Shown: positions 36,317-45,369, counted from the first letter of the stretch. The stretch is DNA of 64,000 bases from Anaerolineae bacterium (GCA_030950085.1 JAUZRW010000029.1:1-64000); one strand, 5' to 3'. Numbers and translations are program-made. The notes: generated by a model from the sequence alone, not told the origin.

Positions 36317-37186
36317 ATGGCAATCCTCAAGAATCCGTATGCAGGTATCAACCCACATTTGAATAGTCTCCTGCAAACATCGGGAACTGAAGAACAACCG
36401 TCACTTTGGCCCGGTTTTCATGCTGCACATATTGTCAATCTAATGGAAGGTCTCAATGGCGAGTTGCCTACAAACTACATTGCTATCAGTGAACATTCAC
36501 TACAATCGCGTGGGCAGAATATAGATGGTGGGCTGATTGTTAGCCGTCCACAACCCGACGTGACCATTTTCCAACAAAGTGAAAGTGTTGCATTAGCAGA
36601 AAAAGTCGCCACAAAACCCGCATGGCAGGTTACGATTGAGGAAGCGATTGACCCCGAAGATTTGATGACTGCTGTTGTCGTGCGAAAACTTAGCGGACAA
36701 TCGACACTTGGGACACCTGTTTTACGAATTGAGCTACTTTCGCCATCCAACAAACCCGGTGGTAGGCATTATTCCGCCTATCGCAGCCGCCGAATTGAAG
36801 CGATTGAAAGTAATATCCCATTAGTAGAAATCGACTATCTCCATGAGTCAGTCTCGCCAATTGTTGGATTACCCCATTATCCTGATAATGAGAATTCATA
36901 CCCGTACTATATCGCCATCCATGATAATCGTCCTACATGGCAAGATGGCTTCACAAAAGTATACGGCATCTCCATTGAACAAGCACTTCCAACGCTCTTG
37001 CTCCCTTTAGATAGCAAAAATGCGATTCAGTTTGATTTTGACCCACCATATCAGCATACTTACGAGCGCGGACGCTGGGGGCAATTGGTTCGGATGGATA
37101 AACATCCGATACGTTTTAACACCTATAATTCGACTGATAGAGAAATTATTGAAGCAAAAATGGCGACGATAGTGCAGATAGAATAA
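36317..37186 (+). CDS. DUF4058 family protein
   Basis: 289 residues. The N-terminus (NPYAGINPHL, then LWPGFHAAHI near residues 33-42 and LPTNYIA) is the DUF4058 pattern, common in cyanobacteria and Chloroflexota. The central part has ELLSPSNKPG and a WQ.TIEEA region, which suggest a nuclease-like or Uma2-like core (E and K in the expected region), but this is uncertain. The function is unknown. GGAGG precedes the ATG by 7 bases and the gene follows thrC after 35 bases. Confidence 0.8.
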   Translation: MAILKNPYAGINPHLNSLLQTSGTEEQPSLWPGFHAAHIVNLMEGLNGELPTNYIAISEHSLQSRGQNIDGGLIVSRPQPDVTIFQQSESVALAEKVATKPAWQVTIEEAIDPEDLMTAVVVRKLSGQSTLGTPVLRIELLSPSNKPGGRHYSAYRSRRIEAIESNIPLVEIDYLHESVSPIVGLPHYPDNENSYPYYIAIHDNRPTWQDGFTKVYGISIEQALPTLLLPLDSKNAIQFDFDPPYQHTYERGRWGQLVRMDKHPIRFNTYNSTDREIIEAKMATIVQIE

Positions 37187-37217
37187 ATTTCAAAATCAAA
37201 AAGGCGAAAGGTGAAAC

Positions 37218-37250
37218 GCATGAGGCGCGGTAAAACCCCGAAAGAGGCTT
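37218..37250 (-). repeat. Truncated copy F of the dispersed repeat, acting as terminator
   Basis: The minus strand reads AAGCCTCTTTCGGGGTTTTA and CGCGCCTCA, matching the first third of the 90-bp element; the rest is absent. The hairpin lies between the converging DUF4058 and metB-like genes and could end both transcripts. Confidence 0.7.
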
Positions 37251-37255
37251 TTTGC

Positions 37256-38527
37256 TTATAACCGGAAACGAATTTCCCAGATATCGCTCAATGCCCGTTC
37301 AGGGATACCAGCGAGGGCTTGCTCTAAGTCATCAATAATGTCGTCAACATCTTCAATACCAATAGCAAAGCGCACCAGATTATCATTGATGCCCAATTCC
37401 AAACGCTCCTGAGTCGTCTTCTCGTAGAAACTCATCAATGCCGGTTGTTCAATCAGGCTTTCGACTCCACCGAGACTAGGCGCAATATATGGAATCTGCA
37501 TCCGGTCAATAAAATCTCCCGTCGTTTGTAAATCACCTGCGACTTCAAAACTGACGACACCCCCGAAGCCTGTCATCTGTTTGGTAGCAATCTCATGGTC
37601 AGGATGCGAGGCTAAACCGGGATAGTACACACGGTCAATTTTCGGATGCGCTTCCAGATACTTTGCGACTTGATATGCTGTTTTATTCTGTTGTTTCACA
37701 CGCAAACCCAGTGTCTTGATACCGCGTTCAATCAAAAAGGCTGCGTGTGGGTCAAGCACGTTACCATAGACACCTCGCGCATCTTTGAGGGCTTTAATCC
37801 GCGCCGCATTACCACAAATGACACCTGCCATCACATCGTTGTGTCCACCGAGATATTTAGTAGCACTATGAATCACGAAATCAATACCCCATTCAAGCGG
37901 ACGCAAATTAATCGGCGTGGCAAAAGTAGTATCAATCATTGTCAGGCAACGATTTTTCTTCGCAATTTTCACTAAACGTTCCAAATCTGCAACACGCAGA
38001 TAAGGATTAGTCGGGGTTTCGCTAATGATAAAGCGGGTGCGTCCTTTTTCGACAGCCGCTTCTAACGCATCATAATCACCCACCGCAACAACGCTGGTTT
38101 CAATCCCAAATTTGCCAAGAATCGTCGTGCAGAATTGCCGTGTGCGACGATAGACATCATCTGTCATGACAATATGTTGCCCCGATTTGAGGACTGTCAG
38201 CAGCAATGTTGTAATCGCTGCCATCCCTGACGAATACAAAGCTGCATCTTCCGCGCCTTCAAGTTCAGCGAGACGGTCTTCAACTGCCATCACGGTTGGG
38301 TTGCCATAACGTCCGTATTCTTCACGACCATGAGCGCCATCACCCCATGTTTTAGATTCCATGAAGTCTATCAGGTCAGCCGTATTTTCAAATGTGTACG
38401 TTGCGGATTGTATAATGGGGGTTGTCAAAGAATTATGTGCCTTGCGACGGCTTGTTCCCACATGGACTGCACGGGTGCTATTGCCACTGTGATTGCGTTT
38501 ATTACCATTACCATTTTGATATGTCAT
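37256..38527 (-). CDS. metB: Transsulfuration-family PLP enzyme (cystathionine gamma-synthase / homocysteine synthase type)
   Basis: 423 residues of the Cys/Met metabolism PLP family. The PLP lysine is in HSATKYLGGHND near residue 224; YSSGMAAI and GRYGNPT are also typical. Members share one fold but differ in reaction: MetB, MetZ, MetC or gamma-lyase. The SAM riboswitch just upstream argues for a methionine-synthesis role (forming cystathionine or homocysteine from an activated homoserine) rather than degradation. GAAGGAG precedes the ATG. No other met gene is adjacent. Confidence 0.85.
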   Translation of the reverse strand: MTYQNGNGNKRNHSGNSTRAVHVGTSRRKAHNSLTTPIIQSATYTFENTADLIDFMESKTWGDGAHGREEYGRYGNPTVMAVEDRLAELEGAEDAALYSSGMAAITTLLLTVLKSGQHIVMTDDVYRRTRQFCTTILGKFGIETSVVAVGDYDALEAAVEKGRTRFIISETPTNPYLRVADLERLVKIAKKNRCLTMIDTTFATPINLRPLEWGIDFVIHSATKYLGGHNDVMAGVICGNAARIKALKDARGVYGNVLDPHAAFLIERGIKTLGLRVKQQNKTAYQVAKYLEAHPKIDRVYYPGLASHPDHEIATKQMTGFGGVVSFEVAGDLQTTGDFIDRMQIPYIAPSLGGVESLIEQPALMSFYEKTTQERLELGINDNLVRFAIGIEDVDDIIDDLEQALAGIPERALSDIWEIRFRL

Positions 38528-38696
38528 TGTTGATTTGTCTCCTTCGATTAGACAGGCTCAATGAACCTCAGATATAAGTATTAATCGATGGTCACAAATT
38601 TGGGTTTTAGTATCCGCACTCAGATGACAATAGTGGCACTTCCTCACCATTGTTTCAAGTTCGGTTGCTGATACAGTATGGCTGTATCAGTGTTTA

Positions 38697-38803
38697 CCCT
38701 CATCTGCCAGAATATCCACCTGCCGGAATTGGCACCTTCCCATCTATGAATGGGGGTTGCCGCAGGGTCATCGGGCCGTTCCCTCGCCTGCTCTGGATGA
38801 AAG
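38697..38803 (-). promoter_or_regulatory. SAM-I (S-box) riboswitch
   Basis: On the minus strand the RNA has the S-box core: P1 CTTTCATC/GATGAGGG closes the aptamer; CCAGAGCAGGCGAGGGA, then CGGCCCGATGA and CCTGCGGCAACC form P2 with its kink-turn and pseudoknot; P3 is CCCCAT/ATGGGA; GGTGCCAATTCC and GGCAGG complete J3/4 and P4. It senses S-adenosylmethionine and usually switches expression off. Downstream there are two hairpins (CTGATACAG/CTGTATCAG and ACAATGGTG/CACTATTGT), so the expression platform may be translational or an unusual terminator. The gene starts about 170 bases further on. Confidence 0.9.
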
Positions 38804-38838
38804 TAGAGCGTATGAAGTTGTTAACGTCTACAAATGGC

Positions 38839-38867
38839 ACTATATCATGTTTATCAACGAAATGCAA
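38839..38867 (-). promoter_or_regulatory. Promoter of the SAM-riboswitch transcript
   Basis: TTGCAT, a 17-base spacer and TATAGT on the minus strand, placed so that the transcript would begin about 30 bases before the riboswitch P1 stem. Confidence 0.6.
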
Positions 38868-38953
38868 CAACTCAAAACAGCGAGATTAGAGATTAACGAT
38901 ACAGGCAAAATTTCTTGTCTAAACATCTACGACACAGATTACAAGATATTGCT

Positions 38954-39357
38954 TTAGACAGTACGTTTAGTCGCAATGTACTGCGATAAAATCTGCTTTT
39001 GCGCTACTTCGCCAAGATGTTGCAGGGGTTTATCCGGTTGAATCCCGACATGAGAAAGCAAATAGTTCTGTGTACCGTGATAAATCTCTAAGGCTTTTTC
39101 GGGGTGATTTTGGTCTAAGCAAATTTCCATAATTCATTTTGCAATATCTTCATAGCCCTGATTGATTGCCCACACTCGAAGATACATTCTGAGAGTCTCA
39201 GAATATTCTCCCTTCGCGGACTTCATGCGTGTCAAAACGCGAATACAATCTTCGAATTTTGTTGCAATTATTTGCTTTCTAACTTGTCATCAAGAGCTTG
39301 GACCATCAGCATCTACGTATTGACCATACGCTAATCTTTGCCTCAGTGTCAATATAA
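38954..39357 (-). pseudogene. Decayed gene for a BTAD-like (bacterial transcriptional activator) domain protein
   Basis: The minus strand shows a coding trace in pieces: LRQRLAYGQYVDAD, then after a frameshift ALDDKLESK, another shift, then FEDCIRVLTRMKSAKGEY and YLRVWAINQGYEDIAK, a TGA stop, and then EKALEIYHGTQNYLLSHVGI to a TAA. The last part, with its TPR-like helices and VGIQPDKPLQHL, matches the end of BTAD domains of SARP/LuxR-like regulators (ELGVEPSPE-like). Two frameshifts and one stop make it non-functional. It lies upstream of the FHA and ClpN-kinase genes. Confidence 0.7.
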
Positions 39358-39388
39358 TTCAGTTATAATTTAGAAACACTTCAAAAAA

Positions 39389-39417
39389 TTGAGTCTTTTG
39401 TCAAGAAACTGTATACT
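39389..39417 (+). promoter_or_regulatory. Promoter of the FHA gene
   Basis: TTGAGT, a 17-base spacer and TATACT, about 40 bases before the FHA protein start. Confidence 0.75.
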
Positions 39418-39456
39418 TAACTTATAATGGTTTATTTGTGATGGAGTAGAAAGATA

Positions 39457-39819
39457 TTGTCCATAAAACCAATTACCCTCATGTATATGAGTGGGGTCGA
39501 AGATGGTACAACAATTGATTTAAACCCCAAAACAGACGGAAGTATCCGCGATGCCGATTGGATATTATCTATCGGGCGTAAAGATGATAATGATATCTGC
39601 CTTCGCAATGATACATTCGTGTCACGCTATCATGCACGACTGCTGTGGCGCGATGGCAAGTGGTGGCTTGAAGATATTCATAGTACGAACGGTAGTTTTA
39701 CCGAAGATGAAATGGATACGTTCCATGAAATTCGCTTTGAGGGGACAATCCCTGTAGAATGTGGGCAATTGTTTCGTTTGGGTAGAACTTGGTTACGGAT
39801 ACAACCCGATAACTATTAA
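39457..39819 (+). CDS. FHA-domain protein
   Basis: 120 residues covering a single forkhead-associated domain that binds phosphothreonine peptides. The key features are present: SIGRKDDNDI near residues 38-47 (the Gly-Arg of the binding loop), VSRYHARLLW near 55-64 (Ser-x-x-His) and the DIHSTNGS loop near 74-81. The TTG at 39457 is taken as start because GGAG lies 10 bases before it. It stands before the ClpN-kinase gene (190 bases, same strand), so it may read a phosphorylation signal made by it or by a serine/threonine kinase. Confidence 0.85.
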   Translation: MSIKPITLMYMSGVEDGTTIDLNPKTDGSIRDADWILSIGRKDDNDICLRNDTFVSRYHARLLWRDGKWWLEDIHSTNGSFTEDEMDTFHEIRFEGTIPVECGQLFRLGRTWLRIQPDNY

Positions 39820-39843
39820 CTCATATTACGCAAAAAATTCCTG

Positions 39844-39930
39844 CGTAGGGGCATACCTACGTGTGTGCCTATTTCAGTTGTAGTGTAGGTCATCCCACTA
39901 CGAGAATCAGGTTGAACTGTGTAACTATTA
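39844..39930 (+). repeat. GTAGGGGC-type dispersed element, copy 1
   Basis: CGTAGGGGCATACCTACGTGT then GTGCCTATTT, GGTCATCCCAC, and an end like that of the element at 49323 (GTAGGGGCGTACCCATGTGTG ... GGTCATCCC ... CAGATT). Inverted GGGGCATAC/GTGTGCC arms can fold. It separates the FHA gene and the ClpN-kinase gene. Confidence 0.7.
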
Positions 39931-40009
39931 ATTATATACAGTAGACAAATACAGCGTTTAATCATCTCAATAGTTTTACAACAGCGAGTCAATAGAGGTC
40001 GCACGACAT

Positions 40010-41935
40010 ATGGTAATCAATCAGATTCAACTTAAAGACATTATCATTAGCGCTCGACAAGAATCACACCGAATGCGTCACTACTATCTTGGTGTTGAGC
40101 ATTTATTTATTGCTCTACTAGAAATTCGTGGTGGATTAACCAGCAATATTCTATCCGACCAAGGACTTTCCTCAGAATATGTCATTGATGCGATTCGTCG
40201 TAAAATAGGAAAAGGCAGCAGTAAACATCGTCTGTGGCCTAATCTTCAAGAAACACCTCGTTCAGATATGGTCATGAGCATTGCACAAGATATCGCTAGT
40301 TCACATGGGCGAAAAAATATTCAAGAGCGCGATTTGCTCATCGCAATCCTAGAAGAAGATGACAATATCCCGATACGGGTTCTACGGGCGCTTGATATAG
40401 ACATGGACAAGTTACAGCAGCAATCGCGCACGAAACAAGCTATTCTGCCACAAACTCATTCTTTCATTCAGCTTGATTTCCCGTCTGATTTTGAGGGTGA
40501 ATTAGACCCCGACCAATTATCTATTTTGCGACGGATGTTTCATGGCTACTCAAAGGTGCGAATTGAAGCACAATTGACAGGCGGCTACAGTGGGTCAATT
40601 CTACTGGTTGTTACGCCTTTTGAACTGGATAAACGGAAAGCAGCATTGGTTGTCAAAATTGGACCAGCAGATATGATATTGGATGAGGCTAAACGCTATG
40701 AACGCTATGTGAAAGGTACATTGCCTCCCTTGACGGCTCGTCTAGAAGATAGACCAACAGCCCCTGATACGTCTGAATTAGCAGGCTTGAAATATACTTT
40801 TCTTGGCAATAATTCCGGTAATCCCACCAATATGCGCGGCATTGTGCATCAATGGTCTGGGGTGAAAATTGGTCATTGGCTTAATGAGCATCTTTACAGC
40901 GACTTTGGCGAAAATTGGTGGCGACAAAATCGTTCGTTCCGTTTTGAAGCATGGCTTGAATATGATTGGTTGCTGCCACCGATTCTAACGCTCGAACTTG
41001 AGCAAAATGAAAATCTGCTTGAGAATGCCAATATCATCAAATTTCCATTACGCCGTAAGCGCATTAACAAACTTGATTATGGCGATGTTGTTGTCATTGA
41101 CAACTTTGTCGTGCAAAAAGTCGATAAAGAAAAGAAGCGTATTCGGCTCGCATTAGGTCAAGGGTCGGAGGCAGCCCGCCCTTACCAAATTGAGATACGG
41201 GGCATAGATTTTGAGCAGGATACTTATTATCGCGGTGAAATTGTTGAAAATATTGGCGGCACTGTATTTAAGACACGCGATGAGCAATTGATGATGGCAG
41301 CACGGGCGCTTGAACCTGATTTTGATATTTCTAGTGATAGAATATCTATCCTCAACAAATCAATGCCTAATCCTATCAAGTGGTATCACAATATTCTTGA
41401 TATGCCTGTAGATGGTACATTAAGCACGATTCATGGTGATTTACATCTTGGCAATATTCTTATCGGACCGAGTGATAGTGCCTTGTTGATTGACTTCGCC
41501 CTGACTCGTGATGGACATACTATTTTTGATTGGGCAAACCTTGAAATGAGTATTATTAGCGAAACAATTGTGCCTCAAGTACCAGATAGTTGGGATGGGG
41601 CGCGATTACTCATTAATCACTTGGTCGCACTCAATAACCCCGGACGTACCTTGAGTGGCGCTCCTGAACTCCGTGAGGCATTACAAGCAATAGTCGCTTT
41701 ACGCGGAATAGCAAGCCAATGTTTAGCCCATAAAAACCGATGGACAGAATATCATATTTCATTGTCGATGTGTGCCTTGCGTGCCATGCAGTGGCATACG
41801 ATGACACTTGCTAGTCGTCGTGTCATGTTCTTACTGTCAGCCTTGTCGATGTTTGAGATTCAAAACAAACCGAGTCGAGAGATAAATGAAAACACACCAT
41901 CTCCCGACCCTGAATCAACAGAATTTGACCAGTAA
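40010..41935 (+). CDS. Double Clp-N domain fused to an APH/choline-kinase-like kinase
   Basis: 641 residues. Residues about 5-145 are two Clp N-terminal repeats (YYLGVEHLFIALLE and IQERDLLIAILEED), the peptide-adaptor region of ClpA/ClpC but here without any AAA+ domain. Residues about 165-600 form a large protein-kinase-like fold: Brenner motif H475-G-D477...N482 (HGDLHLGN), then LIDFALTRDG with D495 as metal ligand. A glycine-rich stretch TGGYSGS and VVKIG (Lys) fit the ATP site. A beta-rich insert lies at about 340-430. The layout resembles kinase-like domains described in NTP-dependent bacterial conflict systems (ternary-complex-associated domains), a comparison I cannot verify here. Substrate unknown. 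The stop lies 5 bases from the convergent leuB stop. Confidence 0.75.
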   Translation: MVINQIQLKDIIISARQESHRMRHYYLGVEHLFIALLEIRGGLTSNILSDQGLSSEYVIDAIRRKIGKGSSKHRLWPNLQETPRSDMVMSIAQDIASSHGRKNIQERDLLIAILEEDDNIPIRVLRALDIDMDKLQQQSRTKQAILPQTHSFIQLDFPSDFEGELDPDQLSILRRMFHGYSKVRIEAQLTGGYSGSILLVVTPFELDKRKAALVVKIGPADMILDEAKRYERYVKGTLPPLTARLEDRPTAPDTSELAGLKYTFLGNNSGNPTNMRGIVHQWSGVKIGHWLNEHLYSDFGENWWRQNRSFRFEAWLEYDWLLPPILTLELEQNENLLENANIIKFPLRRKRINKLDYGDVVVIDNFVVQKVDKEKKRIRLALGQGSEAARPYQIEIRGIDFEQDTYYRGEIVENIGGTVFKTRDEQLMMAARALEPDFDISSDRISILNKSMPNPIKWYHNILDMPVDGTLSTIHGDLHLGNILIGPSDSALLIDFALTRDGHTIFDWANLEMSIISETIVPQVPDSWDGARLLINHLVALNNPGRTLSGAPELREALQAIVALRGIASQCLAHKNRWTEYHISLSMCALRAMQWHTMTLASRRVMFLLSALSMFEIQNKPSREINENTPSPDPESTEFDQ

Positions 41936-41940
41936 GTCAA

Positions 41941-43002
41941 TTACAATTTGGCAAGAACAGCGTCCGTGAATTCTGTTGTGCTGACAACCTTGTCTGCTTG
42001 ACCAGCAATATCGCCTGTTCGCAAACCGTCAGCCAGAACAGCATCAATGGCGTTTTCAATGGTTTTTGCTTCATCTTCGAGTTGCAAACTATAACGTAGC
42101 AACATCGCCACACTTAAAAACATGCCAATTGGGTTAGCCTTGCTCTGTCCGACAATATCGGGGGCGCTACCATGAACAGGCTCATATAAGCCAAATGTAT
42201 CCGCCCCTAATGCAGCAGACGGCAACATGCCCAGAGAACCTGCCAAGACAGAGGCTTCATCGCTGAGAATATCACCAAACATATTGCCAGCGAGTACAAC
42301 ATCAAAACTTGAGGGGCGAGTCAGCATGTGCATGGTTGCCGCATCAACCAGTAAGTGTTCGAGTTCAACATCTTCATAATCTTCATGCAATTCAACCACT
42401 GTTTTACGCCATAAGCGCATTGAGGCTAAGACATTCGCCTTATCAATAGAGGTCAGTTTGCCCCGTCGCCCTTGTGCGGCACGAAAAGCAACATTAGCAA
42501 CTCGTTCAACTTCGGATTTGGTGTAAAGCATCGTATCATATGACGAGTCGCCATCGCCCATTTCTTGACGGTCTCCAAAGTAGATACCGCCTGTCAGTTC
42601 GCGCACAAAGAGAATATCGACATTTTCTAGCAAATCACGACGTAGGGGCGCGTGGTCAACCAATGCCGGATACACTTTAACCGGACGCAAATTAGCGAAT
42701 AATCCAAAATGCTGCCGAATTTGTAGCAAGCCTTGTTCGGGACGGACTGAGGCTGTGGGGTCTGACCATTTGGGGCCACCAACAGCCGCTAATAATATTG
42801 CGTCTGCTGCTTCGCATGTTTTGATGGTTTCATCCGGTAGTGATGTGCCAGTCGCATCAATGGCAGCACCGCCGATTAGACTCTCGGTGGTTATAAACTC
42901 ATGCCCGAATTTCTCGCCAATTTTATCCAGAACACGCAATGCCTCGACCATCACTTCGGGACCGATACCGTCACCCGGTAAAGTTGCTATTGTGGCTTTC
43001 AT
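41941..43002 (-). CDS. leuB: 3-isopropylmalate dehydrogenase
   Basis: 353 residues of the isocitrate/isopropylmalate dehydrogenase family. Markers: LPGDGIGPE near the N-terminus, the substrate loop VRPEQGLLQIR, VRELTGGIYFG near residues 134-144 and the NAD site GSAPDIVGQSKANPIG near residues 275-290. It oxidises 3-isopropylmalate in leucine synthesis and, with CimA present, 3-methylmalate for isoleucine. Last gene of the leu cluster. Confidence 0.96.
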   Translation of the reverse strand: MKATIATLPGDGIGPEVMVEALRVLDKIGEKFGHEFITTESLIGGAAIDATGTSLPDETIKTCEAADAILLAAVGGPKWSDPTASVRPEQGLLQIRQHFGLFANLRPVKVYPALVDHAPLRRDLLENVDILFVRELTGGIYFGDRQEMGDGDSSYDTMLYTKSEVERVANVAFRAAQGRRGKLTSIDKANVLASMRLWRKTVVELHEDYEDVELEHLLVDAATMHMLTRPSSFDVVLAGNMFGDILSDEASVLAGSLGMLPSAALGADTFGLYEPVHGSAPDIVGQSKANPIGMFLSVAMLLRYSLQLEDEAKTIENAIDAVLADGLRTGDIAGQADKVVSTTEFTDAVLAKL

Positions 43003-43042
43003 AACGAATTTCCTCTCCTATATAGACTATAGACATAAAATC

Positions 43043-43067
43043 AGGGCATGTGTGGGTAACATGCCCT
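43043..43067. repeat. Palindrome between cimA and leuB
   Basis: The arms AGGGCATGT and ACATGCCCT form a perfect 9-bp hairpin in the cimA-leuB gap. Only a weak T-run (GATTTTA) follows on the minus strand. It may slow or process the transcript. Confidence 0.6.
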
Positions 43068-43110
43068 ATCAATGGTTATAAATAATGCAAGTTATGTATT
43101 TTTCGGTGTC

Positions 43111-44709
43111 TCAATCCCCTACAGCAATCGCAGCCGTATTATTTTCATGGGCAACACAAATACCAAACTCGATACTATCTACAAGAGCTAACCAACTTGC
43201 ACGAATAATATTCGTCCCTGCACCGACGGTACTCCAACGTTTGCCATTCATTTGGGTGTCAATGAGAACGCGAGTCGTCGCGGCAGTTGCACTATCGCTA
43301 TCCAGAATACGGACTTTGTAATCTACCAGTTGGAAATCGGCAATTTGCGGATAATACGGCACAATGGCTTTGCGTAAGGCAAGGTCAAGTGCATTGACGG
43401 GCCCATTGCCTTCGGCGGCAGTATGAACCACATCACCATCAACATCTAATTTGACCATTGCTTCAGCAATAGAGCCGCGCCCTTGACGGTCTTCGACTAT
43501 CGTTGTGAAGTCAATCAGTTCAAAGATAGGTTTGTAATTTGGCTTGGCACGATGCAAGCGAATCGCAATCGAAGCCTCTGCGCCTTCAAAGACATAACCT
43601 TCGCTCTCTAGTTGCTTGATTTCTTCTAGCACCTGTAGCGCCTCATCTTTGGAAACATCTAAGCCTAATTCTTCAGCCTTACTGAGAACATTACCCCGTC
43701 CCGATAAATCTGATACGAGGACACGCATTTCATTACCAACCCGTGCAGGGTCAATATGCTGATAACTATCGACATTACGCCGAATCGCCGCCACATGAAT
43801 ACCGCCTTTATGGGCGAAGGCACTTTTTCCGACATATGCCAGATGTGTATCGGGTGCGAGATTGGCAATTTCGGCAACTGTTCGTGATAACTTCGTCAGA
43901 TGTTTGAGCAAACTCTCTTCTGGCAAACAGGGCGTATCCATCTTGAGAATTAAATCGGGGATGATGCTACACAGGTTGGCATTGCCGCAACGTTCACCAT
44001 AGCCGTTAATCGTCCCCTGCACATGACTCACACCTGCTTTGACAGCCGCAAGACTATTGGCGACTGCCATCTCGCCATCGTTATGGGTATGAATGCCAAT
44101 TTGCACATTAGGAAATAGCGATTGAATTTTATGCACATAATCGGCAATTTCCCATGGCATTGAACCGCCGTTGGTATCGCATAGCACAATCGTATCTGCC
44201 CCACCTTCCATTGCCGCTTTGATGGTATCGAAGGCATATTCCATATCGAGTTTCGCGCCATCAAAAAAGTGTTCGGCATCATAAATCACTTCTTTGCCCA
44301 GTGATTTCAGATAACGCAGACTCTCCCGAATCATACGTAAATTTTCTGGCGGAGTCGTTTGCAGTACATCGGTGACATGCAGCATAGATGTTTTACCCAC
44401 AACCGTTACAACAGGCGTTTGGGCATCAACCAGCGCCTTGATATTGGCATCATCGGCAGGGTCAGATTTTTTGCGACAAGTTGACCCAAAAGCCGTTATT
44501 TTAGCATGTTGAAAATTGAGCTTTTGCACTTCTTGAAAGTAGCCAGCATCTTTGGGATTGCTACCGGGCCAACCGCCTTCAATATAGGCAACACCCATTT
44601 CATCCAGCAAGCGCGTAATTCGTATCTTATCCGCCAATGACAGCGAAATACCTTCGCGTTGTGTCCCATCTCGGAGGGTTGTATCGTAGATATGCACATA
44701 CTTGTTCAT
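43111..44709 (-). CDS. cimA: (R)-citramalate synthase
   Basis: 532 residues of the isopropylmalate-synthase family. DTTLRDGTQREG at the N-terminus carries the catalytic metal site; EGGWPGSNPKD near residues 40-50 is the wording of citramalate synthases, differing from the leuA EAGFPAASP. HTHNDGEMAVAN is the second metal site, and a regulatory domain occupies about 390-530. It condenses pyruvate and acetyl-CoA to citramalate, giving 2-oxobutyrate for isoleucine through LeuCD and LeuB without threonine deaminase. GAGGAG precedes the ATG. Confidence 0.92.
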   Translation of the reverse strand: MNKYVHIYDTTLRDGTQREGISLSLADKIRITRLLDEMGVAYIEGGWPGSNPKDAGYFQEVQKLNFQHAKITAFGSTCRKKSDPADDANIKALVDAQTPVVTVVGKTSMLHVTDVLQTTPPENLRMIRESLRYLKSLGKEVIYDAEHFFDGAKLDMEYAFDTIKAAMEGGADTIVLCDTNGGSMPWEIADYVHKIQSLFPNVQIGIHTHNDGEMAVANSLAAVKAGVSHVQGTINGYGERCGNANLCSIIPDLILKMDTPCLPEESLLKHLTKLSRTVAEIANLAPDTHLAYVGKSAFAHKGGIHVAAIRRNVDSYQHIDPARVGNEMRVLVSDLSGRGNVLSKAEELGLDVSKDEALQVLEEIKQLESEGYVFEGAEASIAIRLHRAKPNYKPIFELIDFTTIVEDRQGRGSIAEAMVKLDVDGDVVHTAAEGNGPVNALDLALRKAIVPYYPQIADFQLVDYKVRILDSDSATAATTRVLIDTQMNGKRWSTVGAGTNIIRASWLALVDSIEFGICVAHENNTAAIAVGD

Positions 44710-44745
44710 TGTTGTTTCTCCTCAATGATAAGGCGGATAAAAAAT

Positions 44746-45354
44746 TTATCCGTGTGTATTGACACGCTTCGTGTTTGATTCTTCATAGGCAGTAATGTCG
44801 GCTTCTAAGTCCAACAAATAGCCGAGTTGGTCTACGCCTTTGAGTAGACATTCTTTGCTAAAGCTATCAATCGGAAATTTGACTTTGCGACCATCTGGCA
44901 AATGCAAGGTTTGTGATTCAAGGTCAATTGTGACCAATGTTTCAGGGTCTTCTTCGGCAAGGCTGATGAGTTGCGCCTGTGTTTCTTCATCGACGATAAT
45001 CGGTAGCAAACCATTTTTCAGAGAATTGCTGCGGAAAATATCAGCAAATTCAGTGCTAACTACCGCTTGCCAGCCCATACCCTGCAATGCCCACGGCGCA
45101 TGTTCGCGTGAACTGCCGCAGCCGAAGTTATTGCCAGCAATCAGTACCGATGCCTCTTGATATTGCGGCTGATTGAGTACAAAATCTGCTTTGTCACTGC
45201 CATCAGCCTCATAACGCCAGTCGAAAAATGCCTGTTTACCAAGTCCCTGCTTATCTGTTGTTTTCAGAAAACGCGCTGGGATAATCTGGTCGGTATCTAT
45301 GTCATTAATTGGCAATGGCGCTATCTTGCCCGTGAATTTCTTAATGGGTTTCAT
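44746..45354 (-). CDS. leuD: 3-isopropylmalate dehydratase small subunit
   Basis: 202 residues, a typical bacterial LeuD. Markers are NDIDTDQIIPARFLK at the start and NFGCGSSREHAPWAL near residues 77-91, the swivel-domain serine loop. It forms the isomerase with LeuC, moving the hydroxyl group of isopropylmalate (and of citramalate). It lies 15 bases after the nitroreductase gene. Confidence 0.96.
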   Translation of the reverse strand: MKPIKKFTGKIAPLPINDIDTDQIIPARFLKTTDKQGLGKQAFFDWRYEADGSDKADFVLNQPQYQEASVLIAGNNFGCGSSREHAPWALQGMGWQAVVSTEFADIFRSNSLKNGLLPIIVDEETQAQLISLAEEDPETLVTIDLESQTLHLPDGRKVKFPIDSFSKECLLKGVDQLGYLLDLEADITAYEESNTKRVNTHG

Positions 45355-45369
45355 GTTATCTTCTTGTCC

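Noticed and set aside
38650-38957. Two small plus-strand frames in the metB leader
   Set aside because: They lie across the SAM riboswitch and its promoter on the other strand and have no protein-like features.
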